From: Lachnospiraceae bacterium
GTDB lineage: Bacteria > Bacillota > Clostridia > Lachnospirales > Lachnospiraceae
Direction: 5' to 3'
Length of the DNA stretch: 64,000 bases
Assembly (NCBI GenBank): GCA_015057525.1
Contig: SVEE01000012.1
Span: 1-64,000, forward strand
Shown: positions 19,986 through 28,907 of the stretch, one piece after another
Position numbering within the stretch: the first letter of the stretch is position 1
How the letters are laid out: the number at the start of each line of letters is the position of its first letter
Notes under the pieces: generated by a model
The model's database searches: none
What the model was told of the DNA's origin: nothing
What the model saw: the letters and a program-made list of their open reading frames with translations, nothing else
Position numbers and translations under genes: made by a program

Positions 19986-20510
19986 ATGAAAAAGGTTGAG
20001 GATTATATTACTAGTATTCCAGATTTTCCCAAAGAGGGAATTATTTTCAGAGATGTGACAAGTGTATTAGAAAGTCAGGAAGGCTTTGCTCTTGCTATTG
20101 ATGAAATGAACAAGCTTCTTGATGGTGTTGATTACAACCTGATAGCTGGAGCAGAATCCAGAGGTTTCATATTTGGTGCACCTCTTGCATATATGAACAA
20201 AAAGGGGTTTATTCCTGTCAGAAAAAAGGGTAAACTTCCTAGAGAAACAGTTGAGATGAGCTATGAGTTAGAATATGGTTCAGCGACTATTGAGATTCAT
20301 AAGGATTCTATCAAGCCTGGTGATAAGGTTGTGCTTGTAGACGATTTAATTGCCACAGGTGGAACTATAGAGGCCGCTGTTAAGTTGGTTGAACAGCTTG
20401 GTGGTGAAGTGGTAAAAATTATTTTTCTTATAGAACTTGTAGACTTAAAAGGAAGAGACGTATTAAAGGATTATGATGTTGCATCAATAGTGCAGTTCGA
20501 AGGTGAGTAA
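19986..20510 (+). CDS. apt: Adenine phosphoribosyltransferase
   Basis: 174 residues. IPDFPKEGIIFRDVT near the N-terminus and the PRPP-binding loop VVLVDDLIATGGT are diagnostic. Converts adenine and PRPP to AMP. The TAA overlaps the next ATG by 1 nt (TAATG), so apt and rel are translationally coupled. Confidence 0.96.
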   Translation: MKKVEDYITSIPDFPKEGIIFRDVTSVLESQEGFALAIDEMNKLLDGVDYNLIAGAESRGFIFGAPLAYMNKKGFIPVRKKGKLPRETVEMSYELEYGSATIEIHKDSIKPGDKVVLVDDLIATGGTIEAAVKLVEQLGGEVVKIIFLIELVDLKGRDVLKDYDVASIVQFEGE

Positions 20511-22774
20511 TGGCAGCAGAAACAAAAACTATAGGCAGTTCATTAAAAAAAGAAATAAGCAAGCCGGATGATTTTACACCACCTGAGGTGTTGTATCAGC
20601 AGCTTATTGATACTATAAAAAAGTATCATCCGTCTTCCGATGTTTCTCAAATTGAAAAGGCATACAAAATTGCTTTTGAAGCTCATAAGGAGCAAAAACG
20701 TAAATCGGGTGAACCATATATAATTCACCCTCTTTGTGTTGCAATAATTTTGGCAGAATTGGAACTTGATAAGGAAACTATAGTGGCCGGTATTCTCCAT
20801 GATGTAGTTGAGGATACTGTTATGACAACAGAAGAGATTGCCACTGAATTTTCCGATGAAGTTGCACTTTTGGTAGATGGAGTTACTAAGTTAACACAGC
20901 TTGATTTGTCACAGGATAAGATAGAAATTCAGGCAGAAAATCTTCGTAAGATGTTTCTTGCTATGGCTAAGGACATTAGAGTTATTCTTATTAAGCTGGC
21001 AGACAGACTTCATAATTTAAGAACTTTGCAGTATCAACCACCACACAAGCAGGTTGAGAAGGCAAGAGAGACAATGGATATATATGCTCCATTAGCTCAC
21101 AGACTTGGTATTTCTAAGATTAAGATAGAGTTAGATGATATTTCTATGAACTATCTCTATCCAGACGTATATAAATCTCTTAAAGATGAAATTACTACAC
21201 GTCTTATGGCTGGGGAAGAATTTATCAAAGAGATGGTAGGCCAAGTTCGTGATTGCATGGACGAGGGAGATATAAAGTGTGAGGTTGATGGAAGAGTAAA
21301 GCATTTATTTAGTATTTATAAGAAGATGATTACTCAGAATAAGACCCTCGACCAGATTTATGATATACATGCCATTCGTATTAAGGTTGAATCAGTTAGA
21401 GATTGTTATGCAGCGTTAGGTATTATCCATGAGAAGTACAAACCTATTCCAGGACGCTTCAAGGATTACATTGCGATGCCTAAGCAGAACATGTATCAGT
21501 CTCTCCACACTACATTAATTGGACCAGGTGGTAGACCATTTGAGATACAGATTCGTACCTACGAGATGCATAAAACTGCAGAATATGGTATTGCTGCTCA
21601 CTGGAAATACAAGGAAGGCGAAGGAAACCATAAGGATAACGAAGAACAGAAGATGAGCTGGCTTCGTCAGATTCTTGAATGGCAAACCGATACTGAAGAT
21701 AATAAAGAATTTATGAACTTTGTAAAGACAGACTTAGATCTTTTTTCCGATCAGGTATATGTCTTTACTCCAGCGGGTGATGTTAAGAATTTGCCTAAAG
21801 GTTCAACTCCTATAGATTTTGCCTACAGTATTCATACTGCAGTTGGTAATAAACTTATTGGTGCAAGAGTTAATGGACGTCAGGTGCCAATAGAGACAGA
21901 GCTACACAACGGTGACCGTGTCGAGATTGTCACATCACAGAATTCTAAGGGTCCTAGTAGAGACTGGCTTGCTATTGTCAAGAGTACACAGGCAAGGACA
22001 AAGATTAACCAGTGGTTCCGTCTGGAGAACAAGGATGAGAACATATTAAAAGGTAAGGAAGCAATCGCTAGCTATTGTAAGGCTAAGGGTATTGTATTGT
22101 CTGACATAATGCAACCTGCATTTATGGATATTGTTCTCAAGAAATATAATTTTGCTACTTGGGAAGCCCTTACAGCTTCTATTGGACATGGTGGTCTAAA
22201 AGAAGGCCAGGTTGTAAACCGTCTCATGGAGGAGTTCAAGAAACATGAGGCAAGTAAGGTTACAGAGGAACAGATAGTTGACAAGATTAATACTCCAGGT
22301 CGTGGTAACGGAACACCAAAGGGTGGAATAACCGTTAAGGGAATGGATGATGTTGCAGTTAGATTTTCTAAGTGCTGTGCTCCTGTTCCAGGAGATGAAA
22401 TTGTAGGATATATTACAAGAGGTCGTGGAGTTTCAATTCACAGAACAGATTGTGTCAATGTTATGTGCATGGATGAGTTTGATAGAGCAAGACTTATCGA
22501 AGCAGATTGGGCAGAAGGTCTGGTGGCTGAAAACTTATATACAGCAGAAGTGCTTATTTATTCATATGATAATCAAGGGCTTATTTTTGAGCTTTCTAAG
22601 ATTTTCAATGAAGAGAAGATTAATCTTACAGGTATGAATGTTCGTACAAGCAAAAATGGTAAAGCCACCATGGATATTAAGTTTGAAATTAAGTCCAAGG
22701 AACAGCTTACTAAGATTATGTCCAAGATAAGAAGTGTTGAAGGAATAATAGATATAGAGAGAACAGCAGGTTAA
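20510..22774 (+). CDS. rel: Bifunctional (p)ppGpp synthetase/hydrolase RelA/SpoT
   Basis: 754 residues with the full Rel layout: HD hydrolase domain (GILHDVVEDT), synthetase domain (YQSLHTTLIGPGGRPFEIQIRT), TGS domain (VYVFTPAGDVKNLPKGST), zinc-finger/helical region with the KCCAPVPGDEI motif, and a C-terminal ACT domain. Both active sites look intact, as expected for the single long Rel of Firmicutes. Controls the stringent response. Starts at the apt stop codon. Confidence 0.96.
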   Translation: MAAETKTIGSSLKKEISKPDDFTPPEVLYQQLIDTIKKYHPSSDVSQIEKAYKIAFEAHKEQKRKSGEPYIIHPLCVAIILAELELDKETIVAGILHDVVEDTVMTTEEIATEFSDEVALLVDGVTKLTQLDLSQDKIEIQAENLRKMFLAMAKDIRVILIKLADRLHNLRTLQYQPPHKQVEKARETMDIYAPLAHRLGISKIKIELDDISMNYLYPDVYKSLKDEITTRLMAGEEFIKEMVGQVRDCMDEGDIKCEVDGRVKHLFSIYKKMITQNKTLDQIYDIHAIRIKVESVRDCYAALGIIHEKYKPIPGRFKDYIAMPKQNMYQSLHTTLIGPGGRPFEIQIRTYEMHKTAEYGIAAHWKYKEGEGNHKDNEEQKMSWLRQILEWQTDTEDNKEFMNFVKTDLDLFSDQVYVFTPAGDVKNLPKGSTPIDFAYSIHTAVGNKLIGARVNGRQVPIETELHNGDRVEIVTSQNSKGPSRDWLAIVKSTQARTKINQWFRLENKDENILKGKEAIASYCKAKGIVLSDIMQPAFMDIVLKKYNFATWEALTASIGHGGLKEGQVVNRLMEEFKKHEASKVTEEQIVDKINTPGRGNGTPKGGITVKGMDDVAVRFSKCCAPVPGDEIVGYITRGRGVSIHRTDCVNVMCMDEFDRARLIEADWAEGLVAENLYTAEVLIYSYDNQGLIFELSKIFNEEKINLTGMNVRTSKNGKATMDIKFEIKSKEQLTKIMSKIRSVEGIIDIERTAG

Positions 22775-22786
22775 TTAGGAGGAATT

Positions 22787-23419
22787 ATGGCAAATTTAAT
22801 TACAATTACTAACGTGCTTGGTGTTTGCGCAACTAACTGCTATGCAGTAGCTAATACAGATACAAGAGAAACTATTATTATAGACCCAGCAGACAGAGGA
22901 AGCTTTTTGATTGATATGTATAAGAATCAGAATCTAAAGCCAGTTGCTGTACTTCTTACACATGGTCATTTTGACCATATAGCGGCTCTTGCAGATATTA
23001 GAAAAGAGTATCCTGATATTAAGGTGTATGCAGGAGTAGAGGAAGAGGATGTGTTAAAACGTCCAGAGCTCAATTTGTCTGGAATGTTTGGTTCTATATT
23101 AAGAGAAGAGGCAGATAAATACGTTGCAGATGGCGAAGAAATAGAGTTGATTGGAACAAAGATAAAATGTATTCATGTACCTGGACATACAAAGGGCGGA
23201 ACATGTTATTATTTTGAGGAAGAGAAAATGCTTTACTCAGGTGACACCTTATTTTGCTCCAGTGTAGGACGCTCAGACTTCCCAACTGGAGACGGACATC
23301 AGTTGCTGGATAGCATTGAGAAAAAACTATTTACTCTTCCCGATGATGTTAGCGTGTATCCTGGACATGATAGTAGAACAACAATAAAACGAGAGAAGGA
23401 CAATAATCCTTTTTTCTAA
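22787..23419 (+). CDS. MBL-fold hydrolase (glyoxalase II-like)
   Basis: 210 residues. Metallo-beta-lactamase fold with THGHFDH (HxHxDH), a downstream HVPGHTKGG and YSGDTLFCSSVGRSDFP, ending YPGHDSRTTI. The pattern matches small hydroxyacylglutathione-hydrolase-like enzymes that occur between rel and hemZ in Clostridia. Two metals are expected. The natural substrate is uncertain. AGGAGG site before the ATG. Confidence 0.9.
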   Translation: MANLITITNVLGVCATNCYAVANTDTRETIIIDPADRGSFLIDMYKNQNLKPVAVLLTHGHFDHIAALADIRKEYPDIKVYAGVEEEDVLKRPELNLSGMFGSILREEADKYVADGEEIELIGTKIKCIHVPGHTKGGTCYYFEEEKMLYSGDTLFCSSVGRSDFPTGDGHQLLDSIEKKLFTLPDDVSVYPGHDSRTTIKREKDNNPFF

Positions 23420-23446
23420 GATTAAAATATGTTAGGTTGAGGTTTG

Positions 23447-24931
23447 ATGATGATTTTACTGCTTCAAAATAGTCAGGAATATAATAATGATTTACGTGCT
23501 ATGATAATGGCTTTCTATCCTGGTGTTAAGATAGTTGAGAAGCAGGAAGATGGTCAGGAATATATATTTACCTTTAAGGCAGAGTATGAGGAAACATGTA
23601 CTCTGCTTAGTGTTGTGTCTGACAACGCTTTTGGTGACTCATGTCAGGGTATTTCTGCGGAGATAGAAGGTAATTATTTAGATAAACAGAATTTTAGGAA
23701 TGATTTAAAGATGGCTTCTTATCAGCTCCTATGTATGAAAGCTGGTCGCACCCTTCCTTGGGGAGATTTGACTGGAGTTAGACCCACTAAGATTGCAATG
23801 AGTCAGTTGAAGAGTGGAAAGAGCTATGAGGAAACAGTGGACAATTATTTAGATGTATATGATGTGTCTTTAAGAAAGGCTGAGCTTGCGACCAAGGTGG
23901 CTAAAAATGAGATAGAAATTACATCGGATATTGATTTAGATAACGATTATTGTCTATATGTTGGAATTCCATTTTGTCCTAGTAGATGCCTTTACTGCTC
24001 ATTTACTTCTTATCCTATAGCATTGTATCAGGATAAGGCAGTAGAATATATAAATAAGTTAAAACAGGAAATTGCCTATGTGGCAGATGCGTACAAGGAT
24101 AAGAGATTGGTTGCCATATACATAGGTGGTGGAACGCCTACTTCTATTAGTCATGAGCTGTTGGAGGAGCTTCTTGAGCAGATAGACAAAGTATTTGGTT
24201 TAGGCAAATATGAACCCACAAAAAACAAAGTATGCCTTAAGGAATATACTGTTGAAGCTGGAAGACCAGACAGTATTACTGTAGAAAAACTTCGTGTTAT
24301 GAAAAATCATGGTGTGACAAGAATAAGTATTAATCCTCAGACTATGAATGATGTGACACTTAAAATAATAGGAAGAGCTCATACTGCTAACCAGGCAAAG
24401 GATGCATTTGCAATGGCTAGAGCAGAGGGCTTTGAAAATATAAATATGGATTTGATTGCAGGACTACCAGATGAAAATCTTGACAGTATGAGATATACTT
24501 TAGAGGAGATAAAAAAGCTTTCCCCAGAAAGTATTACTGTTCATTCTCTTGCAATTAAGAGAGCTGCAAATCTTAAACAGCAGATGTCAGAATATGGTGA
24601 AACAATACATCAGGATGTTGATGGAATGCTTGATATGGTTTCCGATGTGGCAGCAGAGCTTGATATGGAACCATATTATTTATACCGTCAAAAGAATATT
24701 GGTGGAAATCTTGAAAATGTTGGATATTCAAAAAAAGGACTTGAATGTCTTTACAATATATTGATAATGGAAGAGATGACAGATGTTATAGCAGTTGGAG
24801 CAGGGGCTTCAACAAAGCTCACCTATCATTCGGAGAATCGCGTGGAACGAGTTGAAAACTGTAAATCAGTTGACGATTACATAACAAGGTTTGATGAAAT
24901 GATAGCCAGGAAGAGAAAATTTAATATTTAA
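23447..24931 (+). CDS. hemZ: Coproporphyrinogen III oxidase-like radical SAM protein HemZ
   Basis: About 494 residues. A non-catalytic N-terminal domain (~160 residues, ending in GVRPTKIAMS) precedes a radical SAM core with CPSRCLYC (CxxxCxxC) after GIP-F, the GGGTPTS motif, TVEAGRPDS and the HemN-type RISINPQTMN. HemZ-type proteins are annotated as oxygen-independent coproporphyrinogen dehydrogenases, though many members act in heme trafficking or other reactions, so the reaction is not certain. Start: ATG at 23447 or 23450 fits the GAGG at 23439-23442 better than the TTG at 23444. Confidence 0.88.
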   Translation: MMILLLQNSQEYNNDLRAMIMAFYPGVKIVEKQEDGQEYIFTFKAEYEETCTLLSVVSDNAFGDSCQGISAEIEGNYLDKQNFRNDLKMASYQLLCMKAGRTLPWGDLTGVRPTKIAMSQLKSGKSYEETVDNYLDVYDVSLRKAELATKVAKNEIEITSDIDLDNDYCLYVGIPFCPSRCLYCSFTSYPIALYQDKAVEYINKLKQEIAYVADAYKDKRLVAIYIGGGTPTSISHELLEELLEQIDKVFGLGKYEPTKNKVCLKEYTVEAGRPDSITVEKLRVMKNHGVTRISINPQTMNDVTLKIIGRAHTANQAKDAFAMARAEGFENINMDLIAGLPDENLDSMRYTLEEIKKLSPESITVHSLAIKRAANLKQQMSEYGETIHQDVDGMLDMVSDVAAELDMEPYYLYRQKNIGGNLENVGYSKKGLECLYNILIMEEMTDVIAVGAGASTKLTYHSENRVERVENCKSVDDYITRFDEMIARKRKFNI

Positions 24932-24949
24932 GAGGCCAAGGAGATAAAT

Positions 24950-25639
24950 ATGCATAAATATATTTACTTAAAAAAAACAGTTGTATATACAATCCTGGCA
25001 ATGATATTAATAGTTTGTTGTGTAGGATGTTCCAAGGACAACTCAACTACTACTGAGGATGAAGTTAAAGCCATAACTAGAACTTACAGTATTGCCGTAG
25101 ATTGTGTGTTGACCGAGGAAGAGATAAATGAAATTGTAGAAGTTATATCCAACAGGGTATCTTATTATGATGTTGATGGAAAGGTTACCCTGAAAGACAT
25201 AGATGCAAATGGGAATCCTTTTATTGAAATATCCATTGCATATGGAACTGATGAGGAAGTGTTTGATAGGCTTACTTGTCAGGGCATGCTTTATTTTATA
25301 TCTGATTATGATACTGATGAGGAAAAAATATGGCTTGGCAATGAAAATATAAATAAAATCGAAGCCAAAATTGTGGAGAATATGTACACAGAATATATTG
25401 TTGAGATTATTTTCGACAAAAGGGGTGGAGAGATATTTGAAGAGTGCACCACTGCATTGACAGGGGAACAGCTTTACATTGTGTATGATGACCAGGTATT
25501 GCTTGCACCAACAATAGTTGAACCTGTTCCAGATGGTGTTACTATTATAAATAATTTTGAGTCTTTTGAAGATGCAGAAGAATTTGCAATGACAATTGAA
25601 AGTGGAACCTTAGAGTATAAACTTGATAATGTAAATTAA
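24950..25639 (+). CDS. Lipoprotein resembling the SecD P1 domain
   Basis: 229 residues. A lipoprotein signal ends with CCVGC (lipidated Cys27). The mature part resembles the SecD periplasmic P1 domain: EVISNRVSYYDVDG parallels the repeated substructure, and FDKRGGEIF..LYIVYDDQVLLAPTIVEP parallels FNDAGAEKF..VYIVYDGEVVSAPTV of the SecDF encoded at 15911. There are no transmembrane channel helices, so it cannot be a translocase itself; it may assist SecDF or exported proteins at the membrane surface. It lies 18 nt after hemZ and 19 nt before hisS, an odd place for it. Confidence 0.78.
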   Translation: MHKYIYLKKTVVYTILAMILIVCCVGCSKDNSTTTEDEVKAITRTYSIAVDCVLTEEEINEIVEVISNRVSYYDVDGKVTLKDIDANGNPFIEISIAYGTDEEVFDRLTCQGMLYFISDYDTDEEKIWLGNENINKIEAKIVENMYTEYIVEIIFDKRGGEIFEECTTALTGEQLYIVYDDQVLLAPTIVEPVPDGVTIINNFESFEDAEEFAMTIESGTLEYKLDNVN

Positions 25640-25658
25640 ATAAGAAAGGGAAAAATAA

Positions 25659-26921
25659 ATGGCAATGAAAAAGAAGCCTGTTACAGGCATGAAGGATATA
25701 CTTCCTAAAGAGATGGAAATTAGGGATTATGTAATTGGATTGATTAAAGAGACATACAAAACATTTGGATTTACTTCCGTGGAAACTCCATGTGTTGAGC
25801 ACATTGAGAATCTCAGCAGTAAGCAGGGTGGAGAGAATGAAAAGCTTATCTTCAAAATTATGAAGAGAGGTGAAAAATTCAATCTTGAAACTGCTAAGGA
25901 AGAGATTGACCTTGTTGATGGTGGACTTCGCTATGATCTTACAGTTCCCCTCTCAAGATACTATTCAAATAATTCAAATGAGCTGCCAAGCCCATTTAAG
26001 GCACTTCAAATGGGTAATGTGTGGAGAGCTGACAGACCACAGAGGGGAAGATATCGTCAGTTCATGCAGTGTGATATAGATATACTAGGCGAGCCAACAA
26101 TACTTGCTGAAATAGAGCTTATTCTTGCCACAACAACATTACTTGGCAAGCTTGATTTTAAGAATTTTACAATCAGAATAAATGACAGAAAAATTCTCAA
26201 GGCAATGGCTGCTTACAGTGGATTTGCAGAGGAAGATTATGACACAGTATTTATTATCCTTGATAAAATGGACAAGATAGGTCTTGAAGGTGTTAAAGAG
26301 GAGCTTATTAAAGAAGGCTATGCTGAGGAGTCGGTTGTAAAATACCTTGATTTGTTTGAGAAGGTAACAAATGACATTTCAGGTGTAAGATTCCTTAAGG
26401 ATACTCTTGCAGAGGTCTTAGATTCCAAAGTGGCAGAGGATTTGGAAACAATTATCGCTTCGGTAGACAACACTAAGTCTGCTGATTTTAAGATGAGCTT
26501 TGACCCTACCCTTGTTAGAGGAATGTCTTACTATACAGGACCAATATTTGAGATTTCTATGGATGAGTTTGGAGGCTCCGTTGGCGGTGGTGGCCGTTAC
26601 GATGAGATGATTGGTAGATTTACTGGTCAGCAGACACCTGCTTGCGGATTTTCAATAGGCTTTGAGCGTATTGTTATGCTTCTTCTTGAAAGAGAGTATA
26701 AGGTGCCAACAAGTGGTACTAAGATTGCTTATCTCATTGAGAAGAATATGCCACAGGATAAGCTTCTTGAAATCTTTGATAAGGCTAAAAAAGAAAGAGA
26801 AGCAGGAAAGCAGATTAATATTGCGATTATGAAGAAAAACAAGAAATTCCAGAAGGATCTCTTAATTGCTGAGGGTTATGAGGAGTTTGAGGAATTTTAT
26901 AAAACTGAGTTTAAGAACTAG
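25659..26921 (+). CDS. hisS: Histidyl-tRNA synthetase
   Basis: 420 residues, class II synthetase. GMKDILPKEM at the start, RYDLTVPLSRY (motif 2 region), LVRGMSYYTGPIFE (histidine-binding) and GGGGRYDEMIG are typical. The end is truncated relative to many HisRS (short anticodon domain: IAIMKKNKKFQKD), but the catalytic core is complete. Directly upstream of aspS (14 nt), the common Firmicute hisS-aspS pair. Confidence 0.94.
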   Translation: MAMKKKPVTGMKDILPKEMEIRDYVIGLIKETYKTFGFTSVETPCVEHIENLSSKQGGENEKLIFKIMKRGEKFNLETAKEEIDLVDGGLRYDLTVPLSRYYSNNSNELPSPFKALQMGNVWRADRPQRGRYRQFMQCDIDILGEPTILAEIELILATTTLLGKLDFKNFTIRINDRKILKAMAAYSGFAEEDYDTVFIILDKMDKIGLEGVKEELIKEGYAEESVVKYLDLFEKVTNDISGVRFLKDTLAEVLDSKVAEDLETIIASVDNTKSADFKMSFDPTLVRGMSYYTGPIFEISMDEFGGSVGGGGRYDEMIGRFTGQQTPACGFSIGFERIVMLLLEREYKVPTSGTKIAYLIEKNMPQDKLLEIFDKAKKEREAGKQINIAIMKKNKKFQKDLLIAEGYEEFEEFYKTEFKN

Positions 26922-26935
26922 GAGGATATATAATT

Positions 26936-28744
26936 ATGGCAGAATCAATGCTTGGACTTAAAAGAAGTCATAGATGTACAGAAGTAAACAACACTATGAT
27001 TGGTAATGAAGTTACAGTTATGGGTTGGGTGCAGAAGAGCAGAAATAAAGGTGGTATTATCTTTGTAGATTTACGTGACCGTTCAGGAATTCTTCAGGTT
27101 ATATTTGAAGAGGCTAATGTAGGTGCAGAGGCTTTTGCTAAGGCAGAGAAGCTTAGAAGTGAGTTTGTGGTTGCAATTACAGGTAAGGTAGCAAAGCGTG
27201 CCGGTGCTGTAAATGAAAATCTTGCAACAGGAGATATAGAGATAATCGCATCAGGTATAAGAGTATTGTCTGAGGCTGATACACCTCCATTCCCAATTGA
27301 GGAAAACAGTAAGACAAAGGAAGAGTTGAGACTTAAATACAGATACTTAGATTTGAGACGTCCGGACCTTCAGAGTAATATTATGATGAGAAGTAAGGTT
27401 ACTACTCTTACAAGAGCATTTCTTGCTGAAGAGGGATTTATTGAGATTGAAACACCAACACTCTGTAAGTCTACACCAGAGGGTGCAAGAGATTATCTCG
27501 TGCCTAGTCGTGTACATCCAGGTGAATTCTATGCACTTCCACAGTCACCACAGATTTACAAGCAGCTTCTTATGTGCTCAGGATATGATAGATATTTCCA
27601 GATAGCAAGATGCTACCGTGATGAGGATTTGCGTGCTGACAGACAGCCAGAGTTTACTCAGATTGATATGGAGCTTTCTTTTGTTGATGTAGATGATGTA
27701 ATAGATGTCAACGAGAGACTTTTGGCGAAGCTTTTCAAGGATACAATTGGAGTTGACGTAGAACTTCCAATTCAGAGAATGCCTTATCAGGAGGCTATGG
27801 ACAGATTTGGTTCAGACAAGCCGGACCTTAGATTTGGTATGGAACTTAAAGATGTTACAGATATAGTTAAGGATTCAGAATTTGTAGTATTTAAGGGAGC
27901 AATTGAGAATGGCGGAAGCGTTCGCGGTATCAACGCTGAAGGTCAGGGAGCAATGCCTCGTAAGAAGATAGATGCATTAGTAGATTTTGCAAAAGGCTAC
28001 GGTGCTAAGGGCTTAGCATATATTGCAATTCAGGAGGATGGAAGCTACAAATCATCTTTCGCTAAGTTCATGAAAGAAGAAGAGATGGATGCTCTTATCA
28101 AGGCTATGGATGGTAAGGCTGGCGATTTACTTCTCTTTGCTGCTGACAAGAACAAGCTAGTATACGATGTACTTGGGGCACTTCGTCTTGAGATAGCAGA
28201 GCAGTTGGGCTTACTTGATAAGAATGTATATAAATTTGTGTGGATAACAGAGTTCCCACTTCTTGAGTGGAATGAGGATATGGGAAGATTCCAGGCTATG
28301 CACCATCCGTTTACAATGCCTATGGAGGAGGATTTGCAGTATATTGATACTGACCCAGGTAAAGTACGTGCAAAAGCTTATGACATTGTATTAAATGGTA
28401 CAGAAATCGGTGGAGGTTCAGTGCGTATCCACCAGAATGATATTCAGGAGAAGATGTTTACAGCACTTGGCTTCAAGATGGAAGACGCTTACGAGCAGTT
28501 TGGTTTCCTCTTAAATGCATTTAAGTATGGTGTTCCACCACATGCAGGACTTGCTTATGGTCTTGACCGTCTTGTAATGCTTATGGCAAAGGAGGATTCA
28601 ATCCGTGATGTAATAGCATTCCCTAAGGTTAAGGATGCTTCCTGCCTCATGAGTGATGCACCAAATGTAGTGGACCCTAAGCAGCTTGAAGAGCTTAGCA
28701 TAGAAATATCAAAGCTTGAAGAAGAGGATACTACTCAGGAATAA
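26936..28744 (+). CDS. aspS: Aspartyl-tRNA synthetase
   Basis: 602 residues, bacterial type with the GAD insertion domain (~300-420). N-terminal OB anticodon domain (VTVMGWVQKSRNKGG), class II motif 2 ARCYRDEDLRADRQPEFTQ and motif 3 GLAYGLDRLVML. Charges tRNA-Asp. Last gene of the plus-strand housekeeping run; it faces the convergent histidine kinase gene across a long palindrome. Confidence 0.97.
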   Translation: MAESMLGLKRSHRCTEVNNTMIGNEVTVMGWVQKSRNKGGIIFVDLRDRSGILQVIFEEANVGAEAFAKAEKLRSEFVVAITGKVAKRAGAVNENLATGDIEIIASGIRVLSEADTPPFPIEENSKTKEELRLKYRYLDLRRPDLQSNIMMRSKVTTLTRAFLAEEGFIEIETPTLCKSTPEGARDYLVPSRVHPGEFYALPQSPQIYKQLLMCSGYDRYFQIARCYRDEDLRADRQPEFTQIDMELSFVDVDDVIDVNERLLAKLFKDTIGVDVELPIQRMPYQEAMDRFGSDKPDLRFGMELKDVTDIVKDSEFVVFKGAIENGGSVRGINAEGQGAMPRKKIDALVDFAKGYGAKGLAYIAIQEDGSYKSSFAKFMKEEEMDALIKAMDGKAGDLLLFAADKNKLVYDVLGALRLEIAEQLGLLDKNVYKFVWITEFPLLEWNEDMGRFQAMHHPFTMPMEEDLQYIDTDPGKVRAKAYDIVLNGTEIGGGSVRIHQNDIQEKMFTALGFKMEDAYEQFGFLLNAFKYGVPPHAGLAYGLDRLVMLMAKEDSIRDVIAFPKVKDASCLMSDAPNVVDPKQLEELSIEISKLEEEDTTQE

Positions 28745-28764
28745 GTATTTCTGTGAGATACAAT

Positions 28765-28887
28765 CATATATACAGGTATAATGAAAACGACGCATATATA
28801 ACATATAATCGCAAACTAAGTACGCAGTTCAAAATGTTTGCTTATCATATGTTATATATGCGTCGTTTTATTATACCTGTATATATG
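28765..28887. repeat. Long palindrome between convergent aspS and histidine kinase genes
   Basis: Arms of about 50 bp (28765-28816 and 28836-28887) pair almost perfectly; the outer 18 bp (CATATATACAGGTATAAT) match exactly, then one extra G on the left arm, then AAAACGACGCATATATAACATAT matches on the right. The loop is about 19 nt. It fills the gap between aspS (+) and the kinase gene (-), so it can act as a two-way terminator, but it is far longer than needed and looks like a MITE-like insertion. Confidence 0.85.
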
Positions 28888-28907
28888 CTTATACCTTGCA
28901 GAAATAT

